The notes under the pieces are model-generated. The model was not told the origin of the DNA, made no database searches, and saw only the letters and a list, made by a program, of their open reading frames with translations. From Ramazzottius varieornatus (Eukaryota > Tardigrada > Eutardigrada > Parachela > Ramazzottiidae), in assembly GCA_001949185.1 (NCBI GenBank), contig BDGG01000014.1, positions 62,001 through 126,000 of the forward strand: a stretch of 64,000 nucleotides of DNA, written 5' to 3'. Numbering within the stretch: position 1 is the stretch's first letter; each line of letters opens with the position of its first letter. Shown piece after piece: positions 35,401 to 45,764 of this stretch. The position numbers and the translations under genes were made by a program.

Positions 35401-35775
35401 AGCATCGCGATGATCGGAGGAAATCTCCTTCAGGGTTTGCTAAAGAGAATGAAGAGGAAAAAGTCAAGCATAGTGGATAAGAAGGAAGTTTTGGTTCCGC
35501 TGGTCTTCCCCGAACCTGCCATGCCGAGGAGTGGTGACAATGTCAGCTACAGTCTGAGGTCTTCGCAAGAGGTATCAGGGCAGTCTGCTCCCAAGGAACG
35601 CAAAGCTTCTTATAAAGATTACACGGTTCCGCGGTTGTCGAGGGATATTGATGTAAAAGCTTCGCCGAACGAGTCCTACTACATGCAGATTTCCAATAAT
35701 ATCTTCACACGTTCTTGGAATGCGCATAGAGATAGTAAAACCAAGGAAAAGAACACAGCTAACCCAAAAGTCTGA
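32485..35775 (+). CDS. Two-pass receptor with degenerate class III nucleotidyl cyclase domain (NIT-GC-like)
   Basis: Exons 32485-32988, 33048-33323, 33513-33990, 34053-34384, 34567-34969 and 35189-35775 join in phase to 859 residues. There is a cytosolic N-terminus, TM1 about 89-111, an extracellular helical region about 112-405, TM2 about 406-432, a linker with signalling-helix character (REKSRSDKIVQEMFFEVN), a cyclase domain about 485-675 and a 190-residue basic tail. The layout and extracellular part resemble receptor guanylyl cyclases with a NIT (nitrate/nitrite-sensing) domain. The domain keeps IRAGIHTGAVAG, MLGDTVNTSARM and VKGKGEMK. However, FSDIVGF is FVELMQY and the IGDAYM block is TAGHYC, so both metal-binding aspartates are gone. 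It is probably inactive alone, acting as a partner or a sensor. The NIT assignment is inference. Confidence 0.8.
33385..33431. repeat. Palindromic intron repeat, best example
   Basis: Lies in intron 2 of the cyclase-like gene. AAGTGGCGCACGCTTTCAGT is followed by a short loop and then ACTGAAAGGTGCGCCACTT, a nearly perfect hairpin of about 20-bp arms. Related copies occur at least at 29.70, 30.76, 34.43, 39.07, 40.36, 41.05, 43.87 and 58.37 kb. Confidence 0.8.
34430..34476. repeat. Palindromic intron repeat family, cyclase intron 4 copy
   Basis: AAGTAGCGCACGTTTCTAGC, then GGTAGCA, then CTCAAAGCGTGCGCCACTT. Same hairpin design with a few mismatches, located in the intron right after exon 4. Confidence 0.75.
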
Positions 35776-36719
35776 ACTTTGAGTTTATCCTTGATTTTTA
35801 TTGTTGTGTTGCGACATTGTTTTCCAAAGCTTTTTTTTACACCACTTTTCAGTTTTATGTATTTGTGTCCCGGTTTTCATATAGCTTTCCATGAGTTCTG
35901 TCCACGCTGCGATGAATGTTCCGGCACCAACGGTGCAAAATTGCTTTAAACGTACAAGAAGGGCTTTCGACCTCAACATTTCCGGCTTTCCGCCACGCAA
36001 GCTTTCGTTCTGGCTGGAGGCGAAGTAAGAATATTGTAAGAATATTAATATTCGCGCTGGTAGTGCGGCAAGTGCGCCATTGGCTGATCGACGTACACGG
36101 TTTCTTGATTGGACCTACCTTGTTTACTTCACCACCTTACCGGACTGACGACAGAAACCAGCTGCATGACGTTCGGAATGCACAGCTGCTTGTGCTGGAT
36201 GACATTGACATCATCAGTAGTGCTTTGCGAAGTGAACGTCATCAGCGCTTCGGAAAATTCGAAAACAGATCCCTTGGGGGAGAATGCAACCGGCTGGACC
36301 CCAATGCTTTGGGATTGTTGGACCCCCATGTTGTTGGCTTGTTCCCGAATTTCTGATTTCTTGGAAGTTCTCTCTTCCAGAAAACGGAAACCCGTTTGGC
36401 ATCGGTATACCCTCCTCTCTTCTGACAGATCTCAGACATACCTCCGTTCTAGCTTGCATCCATGGATCACCAGGGATTACGGCCATGCCTCGAAAGGAAC
36501 GCGGAGACTGAAGACAGAGTGGTTTTCTATCGTCCTGTTGGCTGATCTTATCCAGATTATTCTCTCACCTGCCTGTTGGATCTTTCATCATTCGATGTTA
36601 TCATGTTATCATTCGATAGATGAATGATGAATGTTGAATGTATGGCCTGGTTGGCTCTTCATTCCATGCAGTATTTTTCTCATCTCCCAGATTTCATTGC
36701 AGTGTGACTGTTCCCCTCC
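35776..36719. other. No gene recognised
   Basis: The 3' flank of the cyclase-like gene and the upstream region of the next gene. Plus and minus frames of 65-170 codons overlap here, but none shows a domain or sensible splice structure. Confidence 0.3.
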
Positions 36720-39468
36720 ATGAGCATGCGCGAGCAGAAAAACGCTTCTGAGCCTCCCACATCGGCAGGATTATCACCATCCGGTTCGCATCCCCTCTCC
36801 AGTGTACCTTCTACATCCCGTGGGATCAGTGGAGCAGCCGATGTGGTCAAGAATAATTTCTCTAGAAACTCTCATCCCAAAATCGCCGAAGGTATACAAT
36901 GTCCTTGATCAACTAATCAATCTACACCCAGCCTAGTCAAGCAAACTGGCTAGACACCTCGAGAAATTTCGAGCTGTAAGATTTTCGGCCTGCTACGGCA
37001 CACGGCGCAGTCGATCACGTGGTTCGCAGGTATTTCTACAGGGACCACGTGAAGCACTGCGCGTTTGAAACTGACGAACGAATGGGTGGAGTTTGACACT
37101 CGAAATTGGCAGACGAGCCAATTACCACCGCCACCTGGCTCCGGTCCCTTAATAAGCGTGTTCTCACGTGGGTTATCGCAGAAGTTATGTGTCGGCTTGA
37201 CCACGTGGTCTGTGGTAACGGGTGAATTACCGTACAGATTTTGTCGTAGTAGCTACCACATTTTTCCCAAATAAATTCGAATTATTTTTAAATTTTTTCT
37301 GACCATCGCTTTCTCTTCCAGGTGCACTTCCTCCGGGATCCACCACCTTGCCTGACGTCCTCTCAAATGTATCAACAAAGATGCGAGTCTCATTCACCTT
37401 GTCTGCCAGCAGCGCTTCCAAGTTACGCGATCTGGTGGACTTTAGCCGTGAGCAACTGGCGCAGTTGGGCATCGTCAAAGGCAACGTTGGCGACGACTCG
37501 TCTTCCTCCGATGCTGATCCAGCCTCATTGCCTCCTCATTTCAGCCCCGTACTTCGGACAGCAGCTGTCTCGCAAGCACAGGCTATGCTGCCCCCCGTCT
37601 CCACCAAACCCACCACGGCGTCGAAGAAAGGACAGAACAAAATGCTTCCACCAAAAGCTAAACCGAGTGTTCCCTCGTCAGACACACAACGCAAAGTCCA
37701 GCAGCTTCTCAACACAATCCATGCAAGTCAGCAACGCTCTGATGGCTCACCAGCACACTCGTCTGCCCTTCCTAACGGAATAGTCAAAGTGATATCGAAT
37801 CTATCTCCAACCCAAGAGAACATTTCCACCTCGTTATCAAAAGGTACAGTTTAGCCAATCAACTATTCGTTTTGCGGTCTAGTCGCTTGATTGATCGCGC
37901 CGTTTTTGGTTCAGTGAATCAATCAAACAGTATCAACTGTGATTGTAGGTTCACCAACAATACTTCAGCCCAACGTTGTCGCTTCGACTTCCGAGCCGAT
38001 CCCTCTTTCCAGTTCGCCCATAACAACCATGGCAGCTCCCACTGGACCATTTCCTTTCGCCAGCATGACCAAAGTAGCTTCCACCATCAAAAGCAACCCT
38101 CCAACGTCTCATCAAAACCCGAGCAGTCCCAACGCCATCATCACACCTTCCTCCCCCTTCCTTAAACCCACCATCGCCCCCACTTCCATCAAGAAACTCT
38201 CCGGACGCTCTATCGCAGACGCTTCACCCCTTCTCTCCAACCTTCTCAAGAACTCGGAGCCGGAAAACGAGAAAGAAATGAAAGAAACTGCAAAAGAAAC
38301 ACATTCGAATGTTAAACCGACTACGAATAACCTTCCGGTTTTGCCTTCTGTAGTTTCCCCTAAAGAACCCCCGAAGAAGACACCGAGAAAGAGGAAAGAC
38401 GCTCCGTCGCCCATAGCAGAAGAGAAACCGGTGAAAGCAGTGACGAGACCGCGGAAGAAGAAGAAGATCGAAAGCGCTTCGTTTCCGCTTCCTCCAACAC
38501 AAAGCATCGCACCGGCGTCCGCTGTCTACCAAATGGCCGTGCTCGGTCCGAACTCTACGCTCTTTCACCTGCCCACCAACCCCGGGAAGCCAAATGAGCT
38601 GAACACGGCCACGTTGATCGTCCTGCCGAAGAGTAGCACTTCGGTGCAGTTCCAGTCGACGCCGCAGCAGAGCTCGCCGAGGGTCAGTGAAGGCGCGAGT
38701 TTGCTGAGCCAGCTAGTGACACTTCCTGTGACGAACGGACCGAAAGTGAATAGGAAAGAGTCAACAAAGAGCAGAGAGGCAAAGGTGGACCGTGCGGAAC
38801 ATCCGATGGTCAATGGCGTCGATCATCCGGCCAAGAAGGCGACGGGACATTCCACCGAGAAGACAAACGAAGGCAGAAGTGAGTCAGCCATGTTTTCCAC
38901 TAGCATCCTCGAACCAGTGGATAAAAGTTACTTTGAATTTTTTATCATACCCGACATCGGAAGGTCGAAGAAAACAGGTTTTCAAATGAAATGCAAGCTC
39001 GGAAAACGATCTTGGGGCAGACGATTTTTCAGGTGTTGCAACCTTCGGCCAGTAACATCGAAGCAATGCGCCACTTGGGAAAACGGTCCTACCGAGTTTT
39101 CCCAAGTAAAGCACTCTTTTAACCAATAACACTGTAAGCGTGCGCCACTTGGCAGAGCTTCCTTGTCCCGTTTGCTCGCAAGCAGCCTTTGATATTCGAA
39201 ATGACGTTTCGAAAGACACTCAGCGGCAAGCACGTGTAATTCGGAACTGAAATTGATATTGCTGTTGTTGTTCCTAATTTTTCTTATTACTTTTCTAGGT
39301 ACGGTTTCTTCGGTGAAAGTGCCTGAAGAATCTCCTACCGTTCCGCCAGTAACATTCAAGGTCCCCATAAGTCTGAACGGATCCGAGAGGACTCCTTCCG
39401 TGGAAGTTTCGAATAGCACCAGCAGCACAACGTCTTCCGCACTTCCGCTGGAAACGGCACCGACATAG
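36720..39468 (+). CDS. Unrecognised Ser/Thr/Pro/Lys-rich, probably nuclear protein (597 aa)
   Basis: Exons 36720-36891, 37322-37843, 37949-38878 and 39299-39468 share phase-1 junctions and join cleanly to 597 residues. The only globular-looking part is residues about 59-110 (GSTTLPDVLSNVSTKMRVSF, then LRDLVDFSREQLAQLGIV), which is probably helical. The rest is low complexity: Ser/Thr/Pro-rich linkers, clusters of basic residues (TPRKRKDAPS, TRPRKKKKIE) that could be AT-hook-like or nuclear localisation signals, and a short hydrophobic patch (SAVYQMAVLGPNSTLFHLP). This suggests a chromatin or transcription factor scaffold, but I recognise no family and assign no function. Consistent phases across four exons are the main evidence that it is real. 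Intron 1 holds four CACGTG sites within 192 bp. Confidence 0.7.
37016..37207. promoter_or_regulatory. Cluster of four CACGTG E-boxes in intron 1
   Basis: CACGTG occurs at 37016, 37046, 37165 and 37202. The motif is the binding core of Myc/Max, USF and MITF-type bHLH-ZIP factors. Four in 192 bp is far above the roughly one per 4 kb expected by chance. Function is inferred. Confidence 0.45.
39065..39152. repeat. Palindromic intron repeat family, copy in intron 3 of the 597-aa gene
   Basis: Carries CAATGCGCCACTTGGGAAAA, a CCGAGTTTTCCCAAG segment, then TAACACTGTAAGCGTGCGCC. Same half-sites as the copy at 33385, here more diverged. Confidence 0.65.
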
Positions 39469-40134
39469 TCAAAGATTTGTTCTTTCTGAGCTTGAGGCAG
39501 ATTTGATGGACAGACAGAGGCCAAAGATGCCCTTCAGTATTGGTGTTTTCTCGCTCTCACACAATGGTATGAACTTCTCCTTGTAAAAGTTTTTCATGCT
39601 TGTGAGAATGAAGAGAGGAGAGAATATTGGATGTGTGCCAGAGTTGTTTCCCTTGATTTCCTTGAATACCGGTAGCATCTGTGTTTTTACCTTTTAGTCT
39701 GTAAATTAAGAAGCTAAGCATAGCAAACGCAGCAGAGCAACGTGTCAATCTGTGTAGACTTTTCTCGTCCTCAAAATGTGTACATACAAAAATGGACAAA
39801 TATTCAGCATGTTGTTGTTCTGTTTTCTTCTTGTTCTCAACTTCAAAATTTCTAATAAATTCTCTGAATAACGTTGATTCGTCGGCACCACCAACAAAAC
39901 GAAGAAAGGTATTTGTCAGGTGGAACACAACGTAGAAATATCACGAGAAATGTAATGGTAACGGTAAATCCTGATTCACACTCGTGAAAAAAATCGAGAA
40001 GTTATTTTGCACAGAAGAAAATTGTCAAAACGATTAAAGGGTATTTTACTGTACATTTGGTGAGCTATCCTATTATTCCAGGCAATTCTAAATTTCATTT
40101 TGACTTCGCTAATTTTGAAGAGAAATTCATGAGG
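39469..40134. other. Convergent 3' flanks
   Basis: The 597-aa gene (+) and DCAF11 (-) end toward each other here. A minus-strand frame at 39557-39928 shows no domain. No other gene is supported. Confidence 0.35.
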
Positions 40135-42967
40135 CTACATTGTTTCATCCCCGTCTTCATCGGAATCATCGGAACTGGCAGATTCTTCCGAGCTCTGCAC
40201 TTCTACTGTCTCCCGGGCGTCCCGCGACTCCTTTTCATCGTTGGGTTGCCGATAAGTCCACAGTACTTGCAAACCATCCCACTGAAAACACAGAAAAATA
40301 TCCGTAAATTAACACAATATTATTTGGGAACTCGGCAAGCAACTCAACAAGGCTGCTTCTTCGTGCGGCGCACGTATTTGATGTTATTAGCCATTGGCGT
40401 GCGCTATTTGATCCTGTCGAGTTTCCAAGTGGCGCCCGTTTCGAGCGTTACGGGCTGCACAGGTGCGTCACTTGGATGAACGATCTTGTCGAGTTTACTT
40501 ACGACAGAGTCCGACACTTGTGGCATTGATAAAATACTTACACCGGTGCTGATTATTTCTGGTCGAGAAGGATGCCAAGAAACGTCACGAACTACCAGCA
40601 TGTGTTCTTTCATCTTGCGAACAGTCTCACCGGTGAGCGTGTCAAAAACTGCATATCATGAAGATTAAGCCCGTCTGAATTTACGATTTTTTCCTACCGC
40701 AAAACTTCATCGGTCGTAAAGAATATTAACAGTCTTTCCTTACCGATAACATGGCCAGCGTTATCACCAGTATAAATATAGCGAGAAACCGTCGATTCAT
40801 ACGGCGAGAACCTGGCCCGAATGAGGGTCTGCAAGACAGAGTGGCCTGTGAAGGTAATGATGGACCGATCGCACTTCAACTTCCGCGCGCAACCGGAACC
40901 CTGTCTGTACCGATATCGATAGTCCCACCGGTTTTCTTGCACTGCTTTCTTCGCTTCCTGAAATATAAATTGCGGCATTATCCGAAATCGGTTTCCATAC
41001 AAATGACTGAAAGCTCGGCAAGCAGTTTCAACAAGAGTGGTTTCCAAAGTGGCGTAAACCTGCGGTTAAAATGGCTGGAAGCGCGCGCTAGGTGGAATAC
41101 TTAACAATAGCGTTTTCGCAAGCGACGCTCAATTTCGGTACGATGGCTGGCATTGTGCGTCACTTAGAAAAGCAATATTGTCGAGTTTATTTGCGGAGCC
41201 CCAAATCATTTTCGATCCAACTTTACGTCAGGATACTAAACTGAATAAATTCTCGAATAAAAAGCCGTGATATTTTCGAGTGAAAAAAAAGGAGCGCGAA
41301 GAGTTACCACAAGGCCTTCTTCGTTCGAAAGACAGCGAATGTCCCACAGCTTGATGCTCTGGTCCTTCGAGTTGGACAGAAGGTGCCGACCGTCGGCGTG
41401 CGGGTCCAACTGAAAGAAAGAAAACAGCTCTTGATGTCCGAAGAGCGCAAACTCTTGAAAAGGCAGGTCAAAGCTACCGTCGAACTCACGTAAGTGATGC
41501 CGTGTTTGTGGCCGAGGAAGAGGCCGCAGCATTTCGGGTTGCTCTCCGACAAGTTTCTGCGGTCCCACACCCGGATGATGCCATCATCTCCCCCGCTGTA
41601 CAGAATATGCGAGGTATTATCGGCAAACGCCACCGTATTCACATCGTCCGAGTGGGTCTTGATCTTTTGCGAACGACCAGTGGCCAGGCTGACCACATAA
41701 ACGTGCCCGAAGTTCGCTCCAGCTGGAACCGGAAGTAACCGTCAATCACCCAATTCAAAATCCAGACGGAAACTCACTCACCAAGTATTTCGGTGTCGTC
41801 ATGAGAAAACATCAACGAGAATACTCCGCAGTGTTGTCCATCGGGTTTGAGAGGCACAGCAAGGTGGGTTGAATCGTCGCGAACGGACGCAATGTGAACG
41901 GCATCAGACCAAGAACTGTAAGCGAGGTAGCGTCCATCGGAAGATAGCCGCACATCTAACTGGATAAAAAATCAGGAAAAATTAGAAAGTAGCATTTGGA
42001 CGGAAGGGCGGGTGGGATACTACGTACAACACTCCAGCCGACGTCTCGAGCATCAAAGCTTCGTATCAGCTTCAGCGGTTCGTCTCTGGCGACGCTCCGC
42101 GACGTGTCGAACACCCTGATGCACTGATCCTGACCGGAGGCCAGAAAGACCTCCCCGTCTTGGCTATGCAGTCCGCAGAATAGCTTCTCATCAATCTGCA
42201 TCAGCTTGGACGGTGAGTTGGGAATGCATTTGTGCATCAGGCGGACTTTCTCCGTGGTTCGCAGGCCGTAGTACTCCCTGGTGAGAAGAGGGTAGTGCGG
42301 AATGGTCGCTGTCTGCTTTCCCAGCATCCCATCTAGACCGCTATTGGCGAGCACGCGTTGCTTATAGTCACTCTTATCCATGATGCCCATGTCCGCTATC
42401 GCCTCCCAGGTTTGCTCCGTCTCCTCGTCTTGCGAAAGGTTGCTGTAGAAAGCATACACAGACATTTTTTTCCGATGGGCACGGAGAACATAGTGATCAG
42501 CTGATCACCAAATTACTAATCAAAAGACAAATTTTCGCCTGCGCGACGCGCTTGACCACGTGCGGCAGCTCCATTTATGACAGCCCACGTGGCTCTCCCC
42601 GCCACTGCGAGGTAGGAATAAGGCCTACAGTGCCCAGACCAACATTCGCTTGTTGCCTGCCATACCGTAGTATGAAACTGGCTCATGGTTAGCCCGTATG
42701 AATCATTTACCGGAGCAAGCCGCGTCGTCCAGGCATCGCAGCAACACCACGCAAATTCAATTGTCCAGATCGGTACAAGCTCTCCAAAATATTCAGGATA
42801 TCCGCTCCTCGATGGCCTCCTTGATGGCGCCGTGGTTCCAGCCGAGCGGGACGAGGATCTGCTTCGGGCTGCGCTTCGTGGTTGAGGTTGCGTCCTTCTT
42901 CTTCGTCTTCGTTCATCTCCTGGTCCTCGTCGTCATCTGCGTCTCGCGAAGCGCGTGCACCCATCAA
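40135..42967 (-). CDS. DCAF11: DCAF11 / WDR23, substrate receptor of CUL4-DDB1 ubiquitin ligase
   Basis: Eight minus-strand exons join in phase to 550 residues (human 546): 42711-42967, 42028-42442, 41782-41959, 41490-41722, 41308-41409, 40744-40957, 40542-40648 and 40135-40281. The N-terminus has an acidic stretch and the conserved helix ADILNILESLYRSGQL. The WD40 propeller contains DARDVGWSVLDV, LAYSSWSDAVHI, DDVNTVAFADNTSHILYSGG, LLSNSKDQSIKLWDIR, SVLQTLIRARFSP and VRDVSWHPSRPEI. Two WDxR motifs (VWDRR, LWDIR) are the kind used to dock DDB1. The human protein targets NRF2/SKN-1-type factors. An apparent Met at 42465 (MSVYAFYS) lies in intron 1. The acceptor TTTCTACAG just inside that frame joins correctly to the upstream exon. 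Confidence 0.95.
40350..40497. repeat. Palindromic intron repeat family, last DCAF11 intron
   Basis: Contains GTGCGGCGCACG, GGCGTGCGCTATTTGATC, CTGTCGAGTTTCCAAGTGGC, GGTGCGTCACTTGG and GATCTTGTCGAGTTTAC. It shows the outer GATC..TCGAGTTT halves as well as the inner AAGTGGCGCAC halves. Confidence 0.65.
41045..41190. repeat. Palindromic intron repeat family, diverged copy in DCAF11
   Basis: Between exons of DCAF11. TTCCAAAGTGGCGTAAACC, GCGTTTTCGCAAGCGAC, TTGTGCGTCACTTAGAAAA and ATTGTCGAGTTTA preserve the unit in eroded form. Confidence 0.6.
42490..42598. promoter_or_regulatory. DCAF11 intron 1: perfect palindrome and two CACGTG sites
   Basis: The 14-bp palindrome TGATCAGCTGATCA lies near 42494, and CACGTG occurs near 42557 and 42584. 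They sit just downstream of the first coding exon, where intronic control elements are common. No function is shown. Confidence 0.35.
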
Positions 42968-43679
42968 TTAAAATCTGTAAAATTCAAACCAAGCTGAAAT
43001 CTTCAAACGTTGCAATCTTACAACGGAAAAACTGTTCGCACAGTGAAATATGTTTGTTTGTACAGCGGGGTGTCAGAGAAGGATCAGATTAATTATTTCT
43101 GAGTAGCGATTTTCGCAATGGTAAATCCATAAAAATGATAAAACACCCAGTGCGCTTGGCGACGCACCTTCGTGCGCACACCGTGCATGCAGTCGTGGTA
43201 GTAGCATTTTGTATCAGTTGATTGGAAGCCTGATCAAGTTATTGTCTGGCCTCGGCCCTCGGGGTTCTTTCGTCTGTACCTTGTCGGCAAGTCTAGCTCG
43301 CGGTAGGAGCTTCAGCTAGCGGATCATCCGACAGAAGTCAACTTTATGCTGTGGCATGGAAGAAATTAGTCAACGAGTCAAGATATATACATGGAAAGAG
43401 CGAAGATATCAGCGAAACATGCAATAATATCCACAGAAAAACTTGTGCTCACAATGGTGCTTAATTTGCGCTCGGCGATTCAGTAATGAAAGAACTTCTT
43501 TTGTACAATTTTCTACAAAGAACCAATAAAGCTATAATTTAAGCAATAATATGGCAAGGACCAAAACACATTAACGAAGTGAATGGATGGAACGGGTAAA
43601 CCCAAAACAAAATACTGCAAACGGGCTAGCTACATTCAAAACCGGAATTCAGTTTCCATGCATAACGGGTATGGGCGAA
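42968..43679. other. No gene recognised
   Basis: The DCAF11 5' flank and the downstream flank of the 267-aa gene. No coding signal is supported. Confidence 0.35.
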
Positions 43680-45254
43680 TCACTGAGCAGCGGACGAAGC
43701 TTCAGAGTTGCCCTTGGCTTTCTTGTTTTTCCTGTAACGTTTCTTCTTGGCATTCTTTGCAGCAACGTTTCGTTGCGACTGCTCCTCGTCCACTTCCACG
43801 ACGTCCTGGCGAAAAATTCCATAGTGTAAACTGGAATCTCGCTAAAACTAGACCAGATCCTTCATCCAAGTGACGCACACGTCCAGCCGATAACACTGAA
43901 AATGTGCGCTACTCGGAACAAGGATCTGGTCGAGCTTGTTCGGCAGTGGTTGCCGAGCTTCCAATTCCAGCGTTCTTCGAAAGAAAGTTCCTACCTCCAG
44001 AGCTCCAAAGGCGGCGTCCACCTCTAGTCCAGAGTCCGAATCCTGGTTTCGTCCAAAAGAGAGAGAGGAGAAGTCATTCTGAAACGAGCAACCATGGAGT
44101 TGTCACACGAAGCACGGAAAAAACGGCGGACTATCGCTCCGCCAAGATGTCTTATGGTCATCTTGTGCACGAATAAACACAAAAGCCCTCTTGTACACTC
44201 ACGGACAAATCTGTAGCGTCACTTTCACTAGCAGTCCGCCTTGAATCTTTCGCCTGTCTTTTTTCTCGCTTTTTCATGGCCTTCTGCTTCTGTTGCAGAA
44301 TGCACGAGCTCGGCCGGTAGGTGTTTTTCATGATCTTCTCGCTGAATGAAACGCGTTTCCGTACCACGGAAACGTCATCGTTGGAGTTCGAGTCCGAGAA
44401 GACTGCATCGTTGCACCGGAACTCCGGCCAGGTGACGTCCAACGTCGGCGAAGAGTTCGAGCTTCCGCGATCGCTTTCGGCAGACTCTGTCCAGTCCGAC
44501 ACGGAGTACGAACTGCAACGCGAACGCTTCAGGATACCTCGAACAGCTCGCAGCTCGCAGGAAGGTGAGGGAAGACAGGCGTCATCCGACGATTGAGAAG
44601 GAAGACTCGTTTGTCTTCCAAGCATTTCCTACAGCAAAAACAAAGAACGATATCATACTAAAATTTAGTTTCACAGGACTTTTCGCAGCTTACCAAAGTG
44701 TGTTTCTTGCGTTTGGCATCTTCAGATCTGCAATAAAATACAATAGCTCGTTAGTGTAAAGGCAATGCATTGCTCCGAGCAATAGGTGCAGCAAAGGTAC
44801 CGATTTTCTGGAAATATCGATCTATCGATGCAATGGTAAACAATGAAAAAACGGTCGATCAAAAGGTGCAACTGTAGAGTTTGCTTGATTGGGCTTCCGC
44901 CCTAAAGACCGCAATGTAACAAGATCACGCTCCCATCAATACAACGCGCGCCTGACGTCGAGGTGAATGAGCTTACAACGCCCGCAGCAACTGACGTTTG
45001 CGCCACTTGGAACAGCAAGCAACTGATACAGTCATCTGGTTGGAGTTCAATCAAGCAAATGCGACAGTGCACTCTGGAGTACATCTTCTTCGCCCTTTTC
45101 AGTTTTCTGACGGTATCTTCCCTCCGACTGTAAAACTGCTACGCGGTTCAACTTACGGTTCTTTCGAGGATAATCCAGTAGCATCAGGCTTGCAAGTAGG
45201 ATCGCTGGCAGGCTTTTCTTGCGTGGAGTAGTGCAGGGAGGTATGGCTGGGCAT
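43680..45254 (-). CDS. Uncharacterised 267-aa protein with RVSF (PP1-docking type) motif
   Basis: Five minus-strand exons join in phase: 45157-45254, 44694-44727, 44203-44628, 43995-44078 and 43680-43841. The protein is polar and largely disordered. In order it has a GILKRSR segment, a Ser/Asp-rich acidic block, RKRVSFSEKIMKNTYRPSS, a basic coil (KQKAMKKREKRQAKDSRR), the block DSDSGLEVDAAFGALE and a highly basic C-terminus (KNAKKKRYRKNKKAKGN). RVSF fits the K/R-V-x-F consensus for protein phosphatase 1 binding. The basic C-terminus suggests nuclear or nucleolar localisation. I do not recognise the family. A 34-nt exon is unusual, but it restores frame exactly between its neighbours. Confidence 0.7.
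43867..43932. repeat. Palindromic intron repeat family, copy in the 267-aa gene
   Basis: In the last intron. TCCAAGTGACGCACACGTCC, then AGCCGATAACACTG, then AAAATGTGCGCTACTCGGA, followed by GGATCTGGTCGAGCTT. Inner and outer halves are both visible. Confidence 0.65.
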
Positions 45255-45764
45255 CACAGTGGCAGGTTTGCTAACGTGGTACAGCGGAACGTTCGGTAAG
45301 ATGCATGCAGTCTCCATGGCGAAACGCTACAGTTAGATCCTGGCTAAGTCGTAGGAAGGGAGCAATGGAGGTGATTATGTGGCAAAGATGCAATGGAGTG
45401 GAAGGACTGGAATTTGGAAAGAAAAGCTTGGATAAGCAATGAAACAACAAAAAGACCTGGTGGCAGACGTCACAGCTCACGAGGCAGATGAGCTGACCTT
45501 GAACCACCACATCCAGGTAGAAATGATATTTGTGACGTCGTGCGCCGCCTAAAGTGTGATATCATGCACGTGCCGGTCTGACGACTAATGAGCCTCTTCA
45601 GACTTCCCTTCGGAGTTTCAGATTCCAGAATTCAGTTTTTCTTTTCTTCTGGGTTCTGCTTTCTACGGAAGTACCTCTGGCGTTCTCGTTAATCGTGCTC
45701 CGTACGAACGTGTCGGTACGTTTGCAACGTCTTTCGTCTAAGCTTGCGGAAGCTTCAGGATGAA
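45255..45764. other. No gene recognised
   Basis: A divergent intergenic region between the 267-aa gene (-) and the BTB pseudogene (+). No feature is supported. Confidence 0.3.

Noticed and set aside
35916-36627. Possible gene between the cyclase-like receptor and the 597-aa gene
   Set aside because: Overlapping frames of similar length on both strands, no domain and no phase-consistent splice joins.
37348-38568. Long overlapping frames on both strands in the 597-aa gene
   Set aside because: Only the plus-strand frame keeps phase across introns. The minus frames are low-complexity mirrors of Ser/Lys-rich codons.
41956-42465. A separate start for DCAF11 at MSVYAFYS
   Set aside because: An acceptor 23 bases inside the frame joins in phase to exon 42711-42967, which encodes the conserved DCAF11 N-terminal helix, giving the expected total length.
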